DNA of 64,000 nt, from NCBI GenBank assembly GCA_963675135.1, contig OY776129.1, forward strand, positions 65,257,028 through 65,321,027. Reading direction: 5' to 3'. This document shows positions 35,985 to 47,934 of the stretch, piece by piece; position 1 is the stretch's first letter; the number at the start of each line of letters is the position of its first letter. A program made the translations under genes and the position numbers. This DNA is from Galeopsis tetrahit. Lineage: Eukaryota; Streptophyta; Magnoliopsida; Lamiales; Lamiaceae. Below the pieces are notes generated by a model. It searched no databases. It saw only the letters and a program-made list of their open reading frames with translations, and was not told the origin of the DNA.

Positions 35985-36964
35985 CATCATTCTACGTGTT
36001 GTTTCTACAGATGGCCTTTCACACACACAACACACTATTCTTTAGTTCCATTCTACGTGTCAAACTCCATTCGTATATGGAATTTGTCTGTTCACAGCCC
36101 ATCATTCATTCTACTTGTTGCTTCTACAGATGGCCTTTCACACAGCACATCATTCTACGTGTTGTTTCTACAGATGGCCTTTCACACCGCCCGTTCACAG
36201 CATATCATTCTACAAGTATATATTAAGTTATAAAAACGCCTAATTCAATTTTACATCATTCTACGTGTTGCTTCTACAGATGACCTTTCACACAACACAT
36301 CATTCTTTAGTTCCATTCTACGTGCCAAAGTCCATTCGTATATGGAGTTTGGCTCGTTCAAAGCACATCATTTTACGTGTTGCTTCTACAAATGACCTTT
36401 CACACAGCACATCATACGTGTTGCTTCTACCAATGACCTTTCACACAGCACATCATTCTACGTGTTGCTTCTACTCACACCACCCGTTCATAGCACATCA
36501 TTCTACAAGTGGCCATTCTTCTACAAATGACCTTTCACACAGCACATCATACGTGTTGCTTCTACCAATGACCTTTCACACAGCACATCATTCTACAAGT
36601 GGCCATTCTTCTACAAATGACCTTTCACACAGCACATCATACGTGTTGCTTCTACCAATGACCTTTCACACAGCACATCATTCTACGTGTTGCTTCTACT
36701 CACACCACCCGTTCACAGCACATCATTCTACAAGTGGCCATTCTACGTGTTGCTTCTTCTACAGACCTTGCATACCACCCGTTCACAGCACATCATTCTA
36801 CAAGGGGCCTTCTTCATGCATGATAATTCACAATTCATGATTGAGTATGGTTGAAATTAAGTGGTGACTTCAGTTCACAGCACATCATTCTACAAGTGGC
36901 CTTCTTCATGCATGATAATTCACAGTTCATGATTGAGTATGGTTGAAATTAAGTGGTGACATCA
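35985..36964 (+). repeat. Complex tandem-repeat array
   Basis: There are about fifteen units built from CATTCTACGTGTTGCTTCTAC, AGATGGCCTTTCACACAGCA and CATCATTCTACAAGTGGCCA, arranged in higher-order blocks. It ends with two copies of a 92-bp unit (36,781-36,872 and 36,873-36,964). A 191-codon plus-strand frame runs through it only because the unit lacks stops in that frame; no protein family is evident. Confidence 0.8.
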
Positions 36965-38076
36965 GTTCACAGCTCAGGTGTTGCACATCGTTCTACAAAG
37001 GTGATGCTAAATGTGTTGCTCGCAGTTCACTGTATATCCAGAAAATCGCTCAACAAGTGACCTTCATGGGCTAAACATCCAGATTCTGAATATCCAGAAA
37101 AGGGTATTTGAGATATTTTATTATTTAAGTTGGACTAAAATGACTAATATACCCTTAAAAAAATTAATAATTAAATTTAATTTTTCAAATTTAAATTCTT
37201 TACCAATAATTATATTAAATGGATTGTTTCTATTACGTATATGTAATATGTTAACTTCTATCACAGCCGCCGCCTCCCTGTTTCAATATCCGGCAACCAT
37301 TTTCCTGTTCCAAAAATTTTGCCACCACTCCCAATCAAATCAAATACCTTCCGTAAACAAACTTCTCAATCTAGTCGATTCAAGAAAATCAATTGATGAA
37401 GAAAACTCAACAACAGAAAATTAACGCAAAAATGAAACTAATTAAAACAACAATGAAAACAAAAGTCCAATTTGGAAGCAACCCCAAATCGATTTAAACC
37501 CAGAAATTTCAAAATGAAAATCTAATGGCAAAATCGTGATAAAATGTAAAATAGATTGAGGGCTTCTATAATTGAAAGATTGAATGGAGAAGACAGCGGA
37601 AAATCTTAAATCGAAAAATAAAATAAAAATGGACGTGCTAGACGAGGAAGGGAGACCCTTCTTGCCGGCTCTTCGATGGAGAGGTTGGCTGGGAAAAATC
37701 ATTTCACCTACTTGAGTTGAGTTTTTCCTTATCTTATTTGGAGAAATCTTTCTCTAATTTAAAGAATATTATACAGATTCGGAATTACGGTGATGCAAAC
37801 AAAAAATTTCTCCATTGACGGCTGTATTGTGTGAGGAAGAAAGCATAAAGCCGCAACTGTGAAAAACGGTGGAGTTTGCCGGTGGGGGTAGGAGGTGGGC
37901 TGGTCAGAGTGAATTGGGGGAGAGTGATTTTATTTTGGAGGTCCAGGGTGTGGGCTAAAGTGGAGGGCGATGGAAGGGTTTCAGCTGGATGGGGGATTGG
38001 ACTGGGGAATGGGTGGGCCATGTTCGTTAATTAAAACCAAGTCCTGCTTTAATAATTTTTAATTTATTCATTTATT
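36965..38076. other. Intergenic DNA without a recognisable gene
   Basis: 37,250-38,030 is less AT-rich and has short open frames on both strands (for example 37,442-37,702 and 37,785-38,021, both -). None has a family signature I recognise. It may be a decayed gene or UTR. Confidence 0.35.
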
Positions 38077-38399
38077 GGGAAAATATCACTTTTGGTCACT
38101 GAACTTTACCACTTTTTAAATTTAGTCACCACATTTAATCACTATTAAAATTAGTCACTCAGTTATTATTTTTTATCAATATCATGCTGTTAGAAAATCC
38201 ATCATTACTGACGGAGAAAAGGTTTTGAGTTCTTCTCACCATTTCCTCTATTTTAATTCTTAAACTCTCAACTCCAATTTTTTTTCAATTTTTATTGAAT
38301 TTATCTTCATCTTCCATTAATATTGTTGACGTTTGGCTAAAAAAATACAAAATTCACAAAAATAATGATAAAGAAAGAAAAAAAATAAGTTTCTGAAAT

Positions 38400-39717
38400 G
38401 GAAAAATATCACTTTTGGGGTCAGTTTACCTCTTTTCATATTTGGTCACCCACATTTAGTCACTATCTCACTCACTTATTATATTCTATCAAAAGTGATC
38501 ATTCTGTTAGTCAATCTAAGAGTTTTGAGCGCAAAAATTCTCAAACCTAGGTTAAAAAATTCTTATGCATCTGAACTAATGAAACAAACGCAGTAGCAAA
38601 AATTACCATATGTATTTCTTATTTCAATTTAATATTTAAGTTTTTTTATGACTAAATTATTTTATTATATTGATCTCAAAAGTCAGAAGGTGCATCTTTT
38701 AGAACGTGATTCAATCAACCCTTATTATTTAACTCAATTATGAATTCATCTCATTGTTATTGTTGGTTTACTTTTTATTTTATAGAAAATGAGAAACTAG
38801 AAAATGAGAAACTCAGGATATAGTAGAAAAAAAAATAATCACAATAAAGCAAAGGGTTGGTCTGCTATGGACTCGAGTGCATGTTGTGCACCCTAGTCCA
38901 TGTTGCACTTTTCAGTTTTACTGACTTACATTTTTTGGTAAATGGTGTTGCACTTTTCAATTATTAAACTGTATAATAATATTTTTAGTCATAGTGACTT
39001 ACACTTTTTAGTAATATTGTGTTGTACTTTTCAGTTTAATAACATACACTTTTCTTTAGATTAGGGTGCACAACATGCACTCGAGTGCATACTAAACTTT
39101 ACCTAAAGCAAATGTGTGTGTCTTGGCTTACCAAGTTACCATCTCATTTTAGTATAATTTTTGTAATGTTATGTGACTAATTTCTCTTATTTTATAGGTT
39201 GTGCAATCATCAATGTACACAGTTCAATTATTGTGAAAGGAGTAGTGAATTATATTGTTAGACACTATGTTATTTGTATTTTTTTTTTTTTTTGAGCAAT
39301 TGTACTCTGTTTTCCAATTCCTGGTTTAGATTTTTTGAAATGTTAGTCAAACAATTGAGCATTTAAAATGAATTGAAATAAGTTTATATCTCCTGAGTTT
39401 CTCATTTCCTGATTATCTGTAAAATAAAAAGTAAACCAACAATAAGTTGATTGAATCACGTTCTAGGGTAATTTTTGTAAATCTCCTGTTTCTGCGTTTG
39501 TTTCATTAGTTCTAGAAGAAGAATGAGAATTTTTAACCTAAATTTTGAGAAATTTGAGTTCAAAACTCTTTCTCCGTTAGTGAATGACAGATTAACTAAC
39601 GGAATGATCAATTTTGATAGAATATAATAACTTGGTGAACAATTTTGATAGTGACTAAATGTGGATGACTAAATATGAAAAGAGGTAAACTTGGGTGACC
39701 AAAATTGATATTATCCC
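38400..39717. mobile_element. Mutator-like foldback element nested in the previous one
   Basis: It is bounded by the exact 9-bp duplication TTCTGAAAT (38,391-38,399 and 39,718-39,726). The inverted arms are about 450 bp, including TTATTGTTGGTTTACTTT near the inner edge. The related terminus GGAAAAATATCACTTTTGG shows that a MULE inserted into its own kind. It contains 38,854-39,103. Confidence 0.85.
38854..39103. mobile_element. 250-bp MULE-type MITE, innermost
   Basis: The exact 9-bp duplication is TAAAGCAAA (38,845-38,853 and 39,104-39,112). The ends are GGGTTGGTCTGC and the complement of ACTAAACTTTACC. It is the same family as 19,860-20,094 in opposite orientation. Confidence 0.85.
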
Positions 39718-39734
39718 TTCTGAAATATTTTTAA

Positions 39735-40240
39735 CTAGGGTAAGACCCGCAAATTTCGCGGGATTAGAAAAAAATATATTATTATTTAATAAAATTTTAT
39801 ATAATTTATTATTTAAAAATATATTTGATAATTCATGTCATCTCAAACAATACTGACAACTGAGCATAATATGTTATATCTAAAATTATATCAATTGTAT
39901 TTGAATCCTTGTATAATAATGTTTTCGTACTTGTGCATGAGGTATGTAGGTATAGCGTCACTTGAAATGGAGAATAAAATAATGAAATTGAAATTAAGAG
40001 AATTATGATGAAATATTATTGAGTATACAAAATTATTTTATTAAGAAAACAATTATAAACATTAGACATGAAATTTATAGTACTAGAAGTTTGTAGAATA
40101 CAATAATATATAAAACATTTGTTAGGATTTTAATTAAAATTATGTTCATAGTAGAACATAGATTAAATTCTGCTCTAATTAAAATGAGTGCAAATTGATT
40201 AAAAAAAATTATTGAAATAATGTATAGGGAAATTTGAAGT
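39735..40240 (-). mobile_element. Helitron-like 3' end in the right arm of the outer MULE
   Basis: On the minus strand the sequence CCCGC-GAAATTT-GCGGG (39,746-39,762) followed by TCTTACCCTAG|T is a canonical Helitron hairpin and CTAG end. The body extends to the right. The 5' end was not located, so 40,240 is only the point where MULE-arm homology resumes. Confidence 0.5.
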
Positions 40241-40502
40241 GAGTATCTAACCGCGCTCAAAACCTTTTCTCCGTTAGTAATGAGGATTTTCTAACAGCAG
40301 CATCAAAAATTGATAAAAAATAATAACTGAGTTTAAATGTGGGTGACCAAATCTAAAAAGTGGTAAAGTTTGGTGACCAAAAGTGATATTTTCCCTTATT
40401 TATTTATTTTTTATTTTTCTGTCACTCCTTAATTTAACAATAATGGTCTTTTTCTCATTTTTCTTTTTCGGTCACAAATAATTTTTGCATAATTCTTCCA
40501 TT

Positions 40503-41177
40503 TTTTTTTTTTGGAAACAGCCAAAGTTTTATTGATGGGTATCAGGAATACCCCAAAAAACGAGCAAATTAAAAGAACGAGTTTACATAGATATGTGTAA
40601 ATTTAGCAATCATACGACTAACACAAACATAACCTGGGATCTCTACTCCAATCATCAAAGGAGTTCCAATTATTAATACTGGAATAAACCTTAAGCCATC
40701 TTTTTTTTTTTTGAAACGGTAAAAGTATTTTATTGCCTCGAGTACTTGGGGTACTCAACCCAGTTAATTTACATCTACAATCGCGTATGTGAGTTTAAGA
40801 GATTTTCTGCTCCTTTCACTCCCTTCCTTAGATTACTCTATCATACATGATACGGGTTCGTAAAACCATGCCGAAATTGATGCAGTATTTCCTATCATTT
40901 TCTTCCCTCCCAGCCAGGTCCACAATTTAATTTTGATATTCTCCATAGTCTTCTTCACCACCTGATTTTCGTTCTTGAATCGTTTTGCATTGCGGCAGTT
41001 CCAGACCTCCCCCACGACGCATGCCCATAGACTGGACATGAAAATTTGTTTTGTTTTTCCACGTAATATTAGCCACTGTCCTTTCCTCATTAAATGGAAT
41101 CCCATTGAAAACCAGATCATTTCTGCTGAGCCATCCATTACAAATTATCGTATAATGTAAGAACAATAATTTCACTA
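40503..41177 (-). mobile_element. 5'-truncated LINE retroposon
   Basis: T-runs at 40,499-40,512 and 40,702-40,713 are poly(A) tails of minus-strand insertions. A near-repeat, ATAATTCTTCCATTTTTTTT at the left and ATAATTTTTCCATTTTTTTT at the right, looks like the target duplication. Minus-strand frames at 40,833-41,175 contain tryptophan- and arginine-rich blocks (WLSRNDLVFN, WNCRNAKRFKN) like the C-terminal region of plant LINE ORF2, split by a frameshift. Two nested insertions are possible. Confidence 0.6.
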
Positions 41178-41294
41178 TAATTTTTCCATTTTTTTTTAAC
41201 GTGTCATAAGTTTCTAGTTACATTTTTTACATATTATTTTATTTTTCTCAATTACATCACTTGTGTCATATTTATTCTTTTATCATTTAGTTGA

Positions 41295-41645
41295 GCTATG
41301 ATAGCTCTGCATGCACCAACATAGTCTCCAAAGATGGAATCGTACCTTTCCGTGGAGTTTATTGCATCGACGACCACCTGTGCGTCTCCTTCTATTTCCC
41401 AATTACTCACCTATTGCTCTTTAACAATATCTCTTATGGGTTAAATTGAAACATAATGTTTCAATTTCGTATGTTAGTAGAAGAGCGAATATAATCGCCC
41501 ATACTTTGACTAGAAACTCTCATTTTTACGTTAATTCGAATAGTTGGATAGACCCACCAAACTTTGTAGTTGGGCTTCCACATCTGCATTGTTTATGTAA
41601 TAACGAAAGCTAAGACTTCCTTGGTTCGAAAAAAAAAAAAGATGT
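41295..41645. mobile_element. LINE fragment with internal inversion
   Basis: The minus strand at about 41,295-41,400 encodes an RNase H piece (GDAQVVVDAINS). The plus strand at 41,470-41,610 encodes the following piece (RRANIIAHTLTRNS...), then a stop and a poly(A) run at 41,629-41,640. The order fits one LINE 3' end whose 5' portion is inverted. Confidence 0.6.
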
Positions 41646-44600
41646 GCAATTAATATTAAGAAAGGAATTCTGCAAACTAACAAAAAAAAAACATTAGTTA
41701 TAAAAAGTTAAAAACATCTAATTTAGTTTGGGAGTTTTGAGCGGTCCGGGTTATAGAGAGAAGCACACCTTTATTGTTAGTTGTCGTAATCGGTCGATAT
41801 TTCGAAACTTTTTTGTAGTGAAGAATTTACAAATGAAAAATGCATAAATTCTCTTTAATTAATCAATGAAATCTGGTGTTTGTTACAAATTTCGTTCTAT
41901 TAAATAACTTTAATTATTGCTATGGAAAAGTCATATTAATAAATAAAATATAATTAATTTTGAATTGTCAATATGAAAACCACTTCATATTGAAAATGAA
42001 AGTGTCCCCCGTATTAAATAGCTTTCATTATTGCTATGAATTTGTAGTTGATGCACGAGAGCTGTCTAGCTTGACTCTTGTCCAGATGCGTTCCTACTTG
42101 CGTAGACAAAATTAAAAGCGCTAAGCATGCAAATATAAACATCGTGCTAACATTATTAAACACGTTTTTAACGCCTTCACCGTCCTCTCTACACGTTTCT
42201 GGGTTTGGATTGAGAGACTTCTAAAATAGACTGTAAATTAACGGATTAATTTCAAGTTAACTTAATTTAATTTAAGTTCATCCGGACCTCTAAAAAATTA
42301 TTATTTCAAATGAAATTTGATGGTTTCATATATATATATATATCCAATTCAAAATCTAGGATTTTAGTGTATCTGAAATTCTGAATTGAACTCTTGTTAA
42401 TAGAGGATCTGAAATGAACTCATGGATTTAAATTAATATTCTACTGGTTTTTTTTTTTTTTTAATGATCGATTTCAGTTTCATGAACTCATTGCTTGGTA
42501 GCATGATAGAGTGATAGAGTTCAATTTTGGCTAATAATTAATGGTAATAAATCGATAATTTTATTATTTTTCATGGATGCAGGGAGTATTTTTATTGAAA
42601 TGATATCGATAGAGTCTTATGTGAGCCGAATGTATATGTCAAAATTAACCTCTTTAATTACTTGTGTGATTTAAATGAACTTCAAATTCACTCTATTTGA
42701 TTTGGCTTAACTAAAAAACAAAACGAAAAACTAAATAATTTCCCCATAAATTCTTGAATTTCAAATCTTGCATTCAAACAAAAACTGTGTGTGTTGTTGC
42801 ATGCAAAAGGATAATATAATTGAGTGGTGGACATTGTGAAATGGACGTGCAATGTCAAAATGGAGACAATACTTTTTTGTACCGAAGCAAATTGCATCTG
42901 CAGCCTTGTAACATGATTCTATGTTTTTATCCGATCACGTCCTACATTGCATTTAATGATAATATTGTGCTTCGACCAAATTCAACCGACAAACTTAAAA
43001 AAATAAAATTCAAACGAACTCATGAAAAATTGTGAATCTAATTTAAAATGTCTATGTTTTACAAATGATGAATTTAAATTGAGACTAAGGGAATAATATT
43101 TTTCATAATATGATTTTTTTTTTTTTTTTCCTTTTTGGTGTGGTTAAAATTGTGTCAAAATTTTTATTTATATACCATACAGCCAGAAATTTGAATTTAT
43201 ATATGATGGTTAAAGTTGTAGCAAATCAGGCAGGCGGTTGAATTTAATATTCATGACTATCAATGCACCGTGGTAACCGTGTTAAATTATGACAGTTTTA
43301 CTGTCTAAATTCAAAGGTCGGATTTGAGACTGATATTTTCATCACAAACCCCACCCATACGATGTTGTTTTCTAATTCAAGTGAATTTCTTCGTAAATAC
43401 AGTCGCAGATTTCGTCTTATACAATCTCTGAATATTTTTTGTGTATTAAATTAATGTCCCGTTTTAAAAAATAAAAGAAATATTAAATTAATTAATGTGC
43501 TCTCTTATCCCACTTTTTAAGTTAAAGGTTTAACCACCAAATGAGATCCTATTTTATACACGTATATATTTTGCACCCCACTGCAAATAATATTTAATTT
43601 GTCACATATATATGGAGGTCGTAACGTGAAGCGAAATGATGATTATATAACTAGCTAGTGCACCATCGATGTGCAGTGCAGGTGTAGAATCTGGGAGAAG
43701 AAGTGGATTTTTCAAATGGTCATAGATTTCCCACCAATATTAAAGTCTGATTATTAACCAATATATAATATAGTCCTTGAGAAGATGACGGAAAGTGAGG
43801 GGCATCATCGTCAAAGAGTAAAATGCAGCAGATCCATAGGGGAGAAATGCAGCCGATTAGCGAAGAAGCAGAGGGCCAAATTTTACATTCTCCGCCGATG
43901 CATTGCCATGCTTCTTTGCTGGAATGACACAAATGACTATTGACTCCCCGGCCCTTTTCTTTTCATCTCTAGCTGCAATATGATGATGATCCATCATTAA
44001 CTCTAATTCTATGTAAGGATATATATATAATATGTATCTTAATTCTATCTCTGTTTGTTTATGGAATTAAATCCGCATTAACATTTACTGACATTTCTGC
44101 ATAATGTGAAAATTTGCTTATTTTACCATTTGTAAAAAACTTTTTTTTTTTTTGCTTGGTTAAATTTTCCTCACTTCAGTCTGTTAATTGGTCATAAGGC
44201 GTTACATCATCTTCACTTCAATTTGCCGAATTTATTCGATTCTAGCTTTTGCAATTTTTTTTTTTTTTTTGTTTGTTTAACATTGGAACATTATTAATAG
44301 TTTCACTAAACAATAGTTGGTTTAATTAAACTACATTATTAGTTGATCAATATTAGCTTGTTTCGTTAAGCAGTATCATTTGTATATAATGTAATTGATG
44401 CACACAATTGTTACTACCTAGCTAGCTAGTTTAAGGGCTGAAATGTTGGATTAAGCATCATATATAGGTCAAAGATATGATATTAAACACAGCATGTCAT
44501 CAACTGATTATTAATATGCCTAAAAAAGGGTTTGTAAAAGCAAGTGGAGAATTTACATATCATATCCAATCACCATAATTAGGTACGTTGCATCACAAAA

Positions 44601-46064
44601 GTTTGAGGGTTTTTTTTTCCTGGATTTTGGAATCAATCATGTGATGATGTGCTTAAAACGTCTTTTCCATTAATTTATTTTATATATTTACCAGATCTGA
44701 GATTTTTTCGTTTTCTTGATATATATATATAAAGAAAAATGCTCCCCTATTATTGTGGGACCGTTAATATATTTATGGACTAAATATTCTATTTTTATGG
44801 TGGAGCTAATTGACCGAGACTGATTGATTACTTAAAGTTCTCTTTGCTACCCCCACACTAGGATTTTCATAGTATTTCAATTATTAATCTAAAACCAGTT
44901 AGTTAGCTGTGTTTTTATTTTATTATTATTATTTTCAGAGCACACAAGAATTCGTCTAATTTATTATTATTATTATTATTTTTGTTAAATACTACTCCAT
45001 ATAGAATACTCATAATTGTACTCTTGAATCTTCTGTTGAAATCTTAAATAAAAAATTCAGGGAAAGTCGATATTTTGAATTGTCACGAGTATTTCAATTC
45101 ATGGAGATATTGTATCCAAGGTTAGTAGTTTGAAAGAATATGTTTCAGCCAACCATTTATATTGTACTCGTAACAATCTTAATGTTTTTTTGTGAGAAGA
45201 AAACACACAAAATGCATATTTTATCCAAATGAATTCAGTATAAAAAGATGAAATCCTGGGTTGTTTTTTTATTCAAATGCTTGGCAAATTAATCACCCAG
45301 CCCCATAAATTGGAGTATAAATTTAATGCTATAAAATTCACCACCTTGGGTTGGTAACTTGGTGGGTTAAAAGCAGAGTGAAATTAATTACAACAATTTC
45401 CAACACCTAATTAGTTAGCTAAATCGACCAGGCTAAGATTAACCTAATTAGTGATGTTATGGTAATTATTATTTTTAGGTCTAGTTTGGTTTGTTTGATT
45501 AGGTTGGATTATGTTTGATTGACTTTTTATTCCCAACGAATTAAACGTTTAGTTTGATTGATTATGATTCGGGATTAATGCAAAACCCGACAATTTTATA
45601 CTATTTTTCATACATGTGTGAGATTATTAATTATAGAGAAGAGATGAGTTAATTTATCCAATATTATCCTATCCATCAATCCAAACTAAGTAGGTAAGAA
45701 GAAAAAGAATTGGAATAGAAAATTAGAGACAAAGAAGGCCTGCAGGGCGACTGTAGTGTACGGATTTGTTATGCAGTTGGTATTCCATTCTAGGGTCCCC
45801 CGCTCGTGCGCCCATTTTTACCCTCAATACCTGCTGTTCTATTTTTACCCATTTCCCAAGTTCCGAATGAAGGCAGAGATCAGGTGAAAATCTTTAGGCG
45901 TGCTTGCTAAAAAAAAATTAACTACGTACGGAAATGATTTTTTTACCTATCGTCGCCTCTGCCTTTTCCACCTACCTTATTAAGTATAAATAAATTAATG
46001 GGTGCTTAATTCACAAATATATATATATATATACTCCACCTTGATACAAATTACTACTCCGCTA
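41646..46064. other. Long intergenic DNA
   Basis: No gene can be supported. There are several T/A homopolymers and short TA repeats (42,330-42,345, 44,720-44,732, 46,017-46,032). Two less AT-rich patches (43,780-43,950 and 45,735-45,900) have no protein signature; they could be unannotated non-coding transcripts or decayed sequence. Confidence 0.4.
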
Positions 46065-46337
46065 CTCCGTGTTCCATAATAATTTTCATAAGTATATAGG
46101 CATATATATTAAAAAAGTGTAATAATTATGAGTGGAGTTTTAAGAGATAATTTTATAAACATTTATATATAAAATAAAGAAATGAGTTGACTTTTGTGTT
46201 TATGTAGAGAAAAACCGTGTAAAATTGAGAATATTTTGAAGTTGAAGTTTATAAATGGTTTTCTATTATAAGAGTGTGAAAGTTATTATAAGACGTCCCA
46301 AAAATGAAAGTATGAAAATTATTGTAGAACGGGGAAG
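46065..46337. mobile_element. Stowaway-like MITE
   Basis: CTCCGTGTTCCATAATAATT and the inverse of AATTATTGTAGAACGGGGAAG are flanked by TA. Confidence 0.6.
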
Positions 46338-46415
46338 TATTATTTTTTCACCTTTTCACTGATTTTAAGATATGTTAATTGTTAAGGTAAAAAGTAAATG
46401 AGTTGAAGGGTATTA

Positions 46416-46699
46416 CTCCCTCCGTCCCATACTTGAAGGCACAAATGAATTGGCACGAGTTTTAATGAATGAATTGTTTATTAGTATTGTGTAAGATAAA
46501 GTGGGGTAGTAAAGACTTTTCAACTTTATAAATAATAATAAAGTTACTTTTTAGTGTAATAAAGTAGTGGCATTTGTTGTAATATTGTGATGTTTTAAGG
46601 AGATTGTTTAAAAGTGTTTTTGCTATTTTAGGTAATGTGTCTTCAGGTATGGGACGCCCAAAATGGTAAAATGTGTCTTCAAGTATGGGACGGAGGGAG
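46416..46699. mobile_element. Stowaway-like MITE
   Basis: CTCCCTCCGTCCCATACTTG and its inverse CAAGTATGGGACGGAGGGAG form perfect 20-bp ends, flanked by TA. Confidence 0.8.
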
Positions 46700-46715
46700 T
46701 ATGAGGTATTGTGGG

Positions 46716-47378
46716 TAGGGCTGAGCAAAAACCGAAAAACCGAACCGAAAAATGGATTCGGTTCGGTTTTTCGGTTTCGGTTCGGTTATTATTTTTCTTA
46801 GATTTCGGTTTCGGTTTTATTACTAAAATTTTCGGTTAACCGAAAACCGATCCGAATTTGAGAACATATAAATACCTAACCCTAATTCATTTGCCTCACC
46901 GTACCGTACGCACACCGGCCATCGTACACGATTGGTGTGTTTCGTTTCGTTTTTCATTTACTATGTTAGTTTGTTTTGTTAAATGTTAAATTTTGATAAT
47001 TTGAATTTTTTTATAATCTGAAATCTTAAATGCTAAATGTGAAATTTTGATAATCTATGTTACTGTCTTACTGGAATTTTTCATAAATGTGTTAGTTTGT
47101 TTTGATAATCTGAAATTTTGCTCATAATTTGTGTTAGTTTGTTTTGTTAAATGTTTATTAAAGGTTAAATGTGAATTAAAAATTGAGAATTTCATAATTG
47201 TTAGTATATTTCGGTTTTTATTTCGGTTTTCGGTTTTTTACCGAAACCAAATCGAATATTTCGGTTCGGTTATTTTCGTTTTACCCTACTGTGGTTCGGT
47301 TTCGGTTAATTATGATGAAATTCAGTTCGGTTTCGGTTTCTCAATTTCGGTTCGGTTCGGTTGTGTTGCACACCCCTA
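46716..47378. mobile_element. hAT-type MITE rich in CGGTTCGGTTT
   Basis: It starts TAGGGCTGAGCA and ends TGCACACCCCTA, flanked on both sides by the 8-bp ATTGTGGG (46,708-46,715 and 47,379-47,386). Subterminal CGGTTCGG/CCGAACCG repeats occur in both arms, typical of plant hAT MITEs. Confidence 0.8.
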
Positions 47379-47386
47379 ATTGTGGG

Positions 47387-47926
47387 TAGGGGTGTGCACC
47401 GGTCCAAAACCGGACCGGGGCCGGAATCTGTCCTAATGTATGGACCGGAGACCGGACCGTAATTAATCCGGTCCAGACCGGATCGGAATTTTCCGGTCCG
47501 GTCCGGGTTTGGACCAGAATTTTTTTTTTTTAAGTTTTTTTTCCAAGTTTATGAAAGCAGGAACAAGGTTGATGAATTTGTGTATGAAAATCAAAGTCTT
47601 GCTCTTTATTTTGAATCAATCTACGTCAATGTGAATTTTATTTATATTATTATTAATGATCTTTTGACCCTAAAAATAAATTAAATATGCTTGATAAATT
47701 ATATATTTGAAAAAATGTAATAGATCTCAACAACTTTACCTCACATCCTCACCAATTACTTGGTTTTGAAAAATAAGTGAGAGTGTATTAGTAAAAAAAT
47801 ATAAAAAAAAAAAAAAATTCGGTCCAAACCGGTCCGGACCGGAAAACCGGAATCCAAAATTTAAAGGATCGGAAACTACCGGTTTCGGTCTTTTTTCCGG
47901 TCCGATTTTTTTTTTGTGCACTCCTA
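47387..47926. mobile_element. hAT-type MITE rich in CCGGTCCGG
   Basis: It starts TAGGGGTGTGCA and ends TGTGCACTCCTA, with ATTGTGGG on both sides (47,379-47,386 and 47,927-47,934). The subterminal repeats are CCGGTCCGG/CCGGACCGG, different from its neighbour. Confidence 0.8.
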
Positions 47927-47934
47927 ATTGTGGG

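Larger units (their letters stand above)
38077..40395. mobile_element. Mutator-like element (outermost of a nest)
   Basis: The long inverted ends begin GGGAAAATATCACTTTTGG at both sides, arms about 160 bp. They are flanked by the near-identical 9-mers TCATTTATT and TTATTTATT. The terminus is the common plant MULE type. No transposase is seen. It contains 38,400-39,717 and a Helitron end at 39,735. Confidence 0.75.

Noticed and set aside
36265..36840. A 191-codon repetitive open frame
   Set aside because: It results from a tandem array without stop codons in that frame; there is no start context, splice structure or family signature.
43720..43932. A 70-codon cysteine-containing minus-strand frame in an isolated less AT-rich patch
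   Set aside because: Cysteine spacing fits no known peptide family and there are no supporting gene signals. A microRNA hairpin was also considered, but no mature miRNA sequence was recognised.
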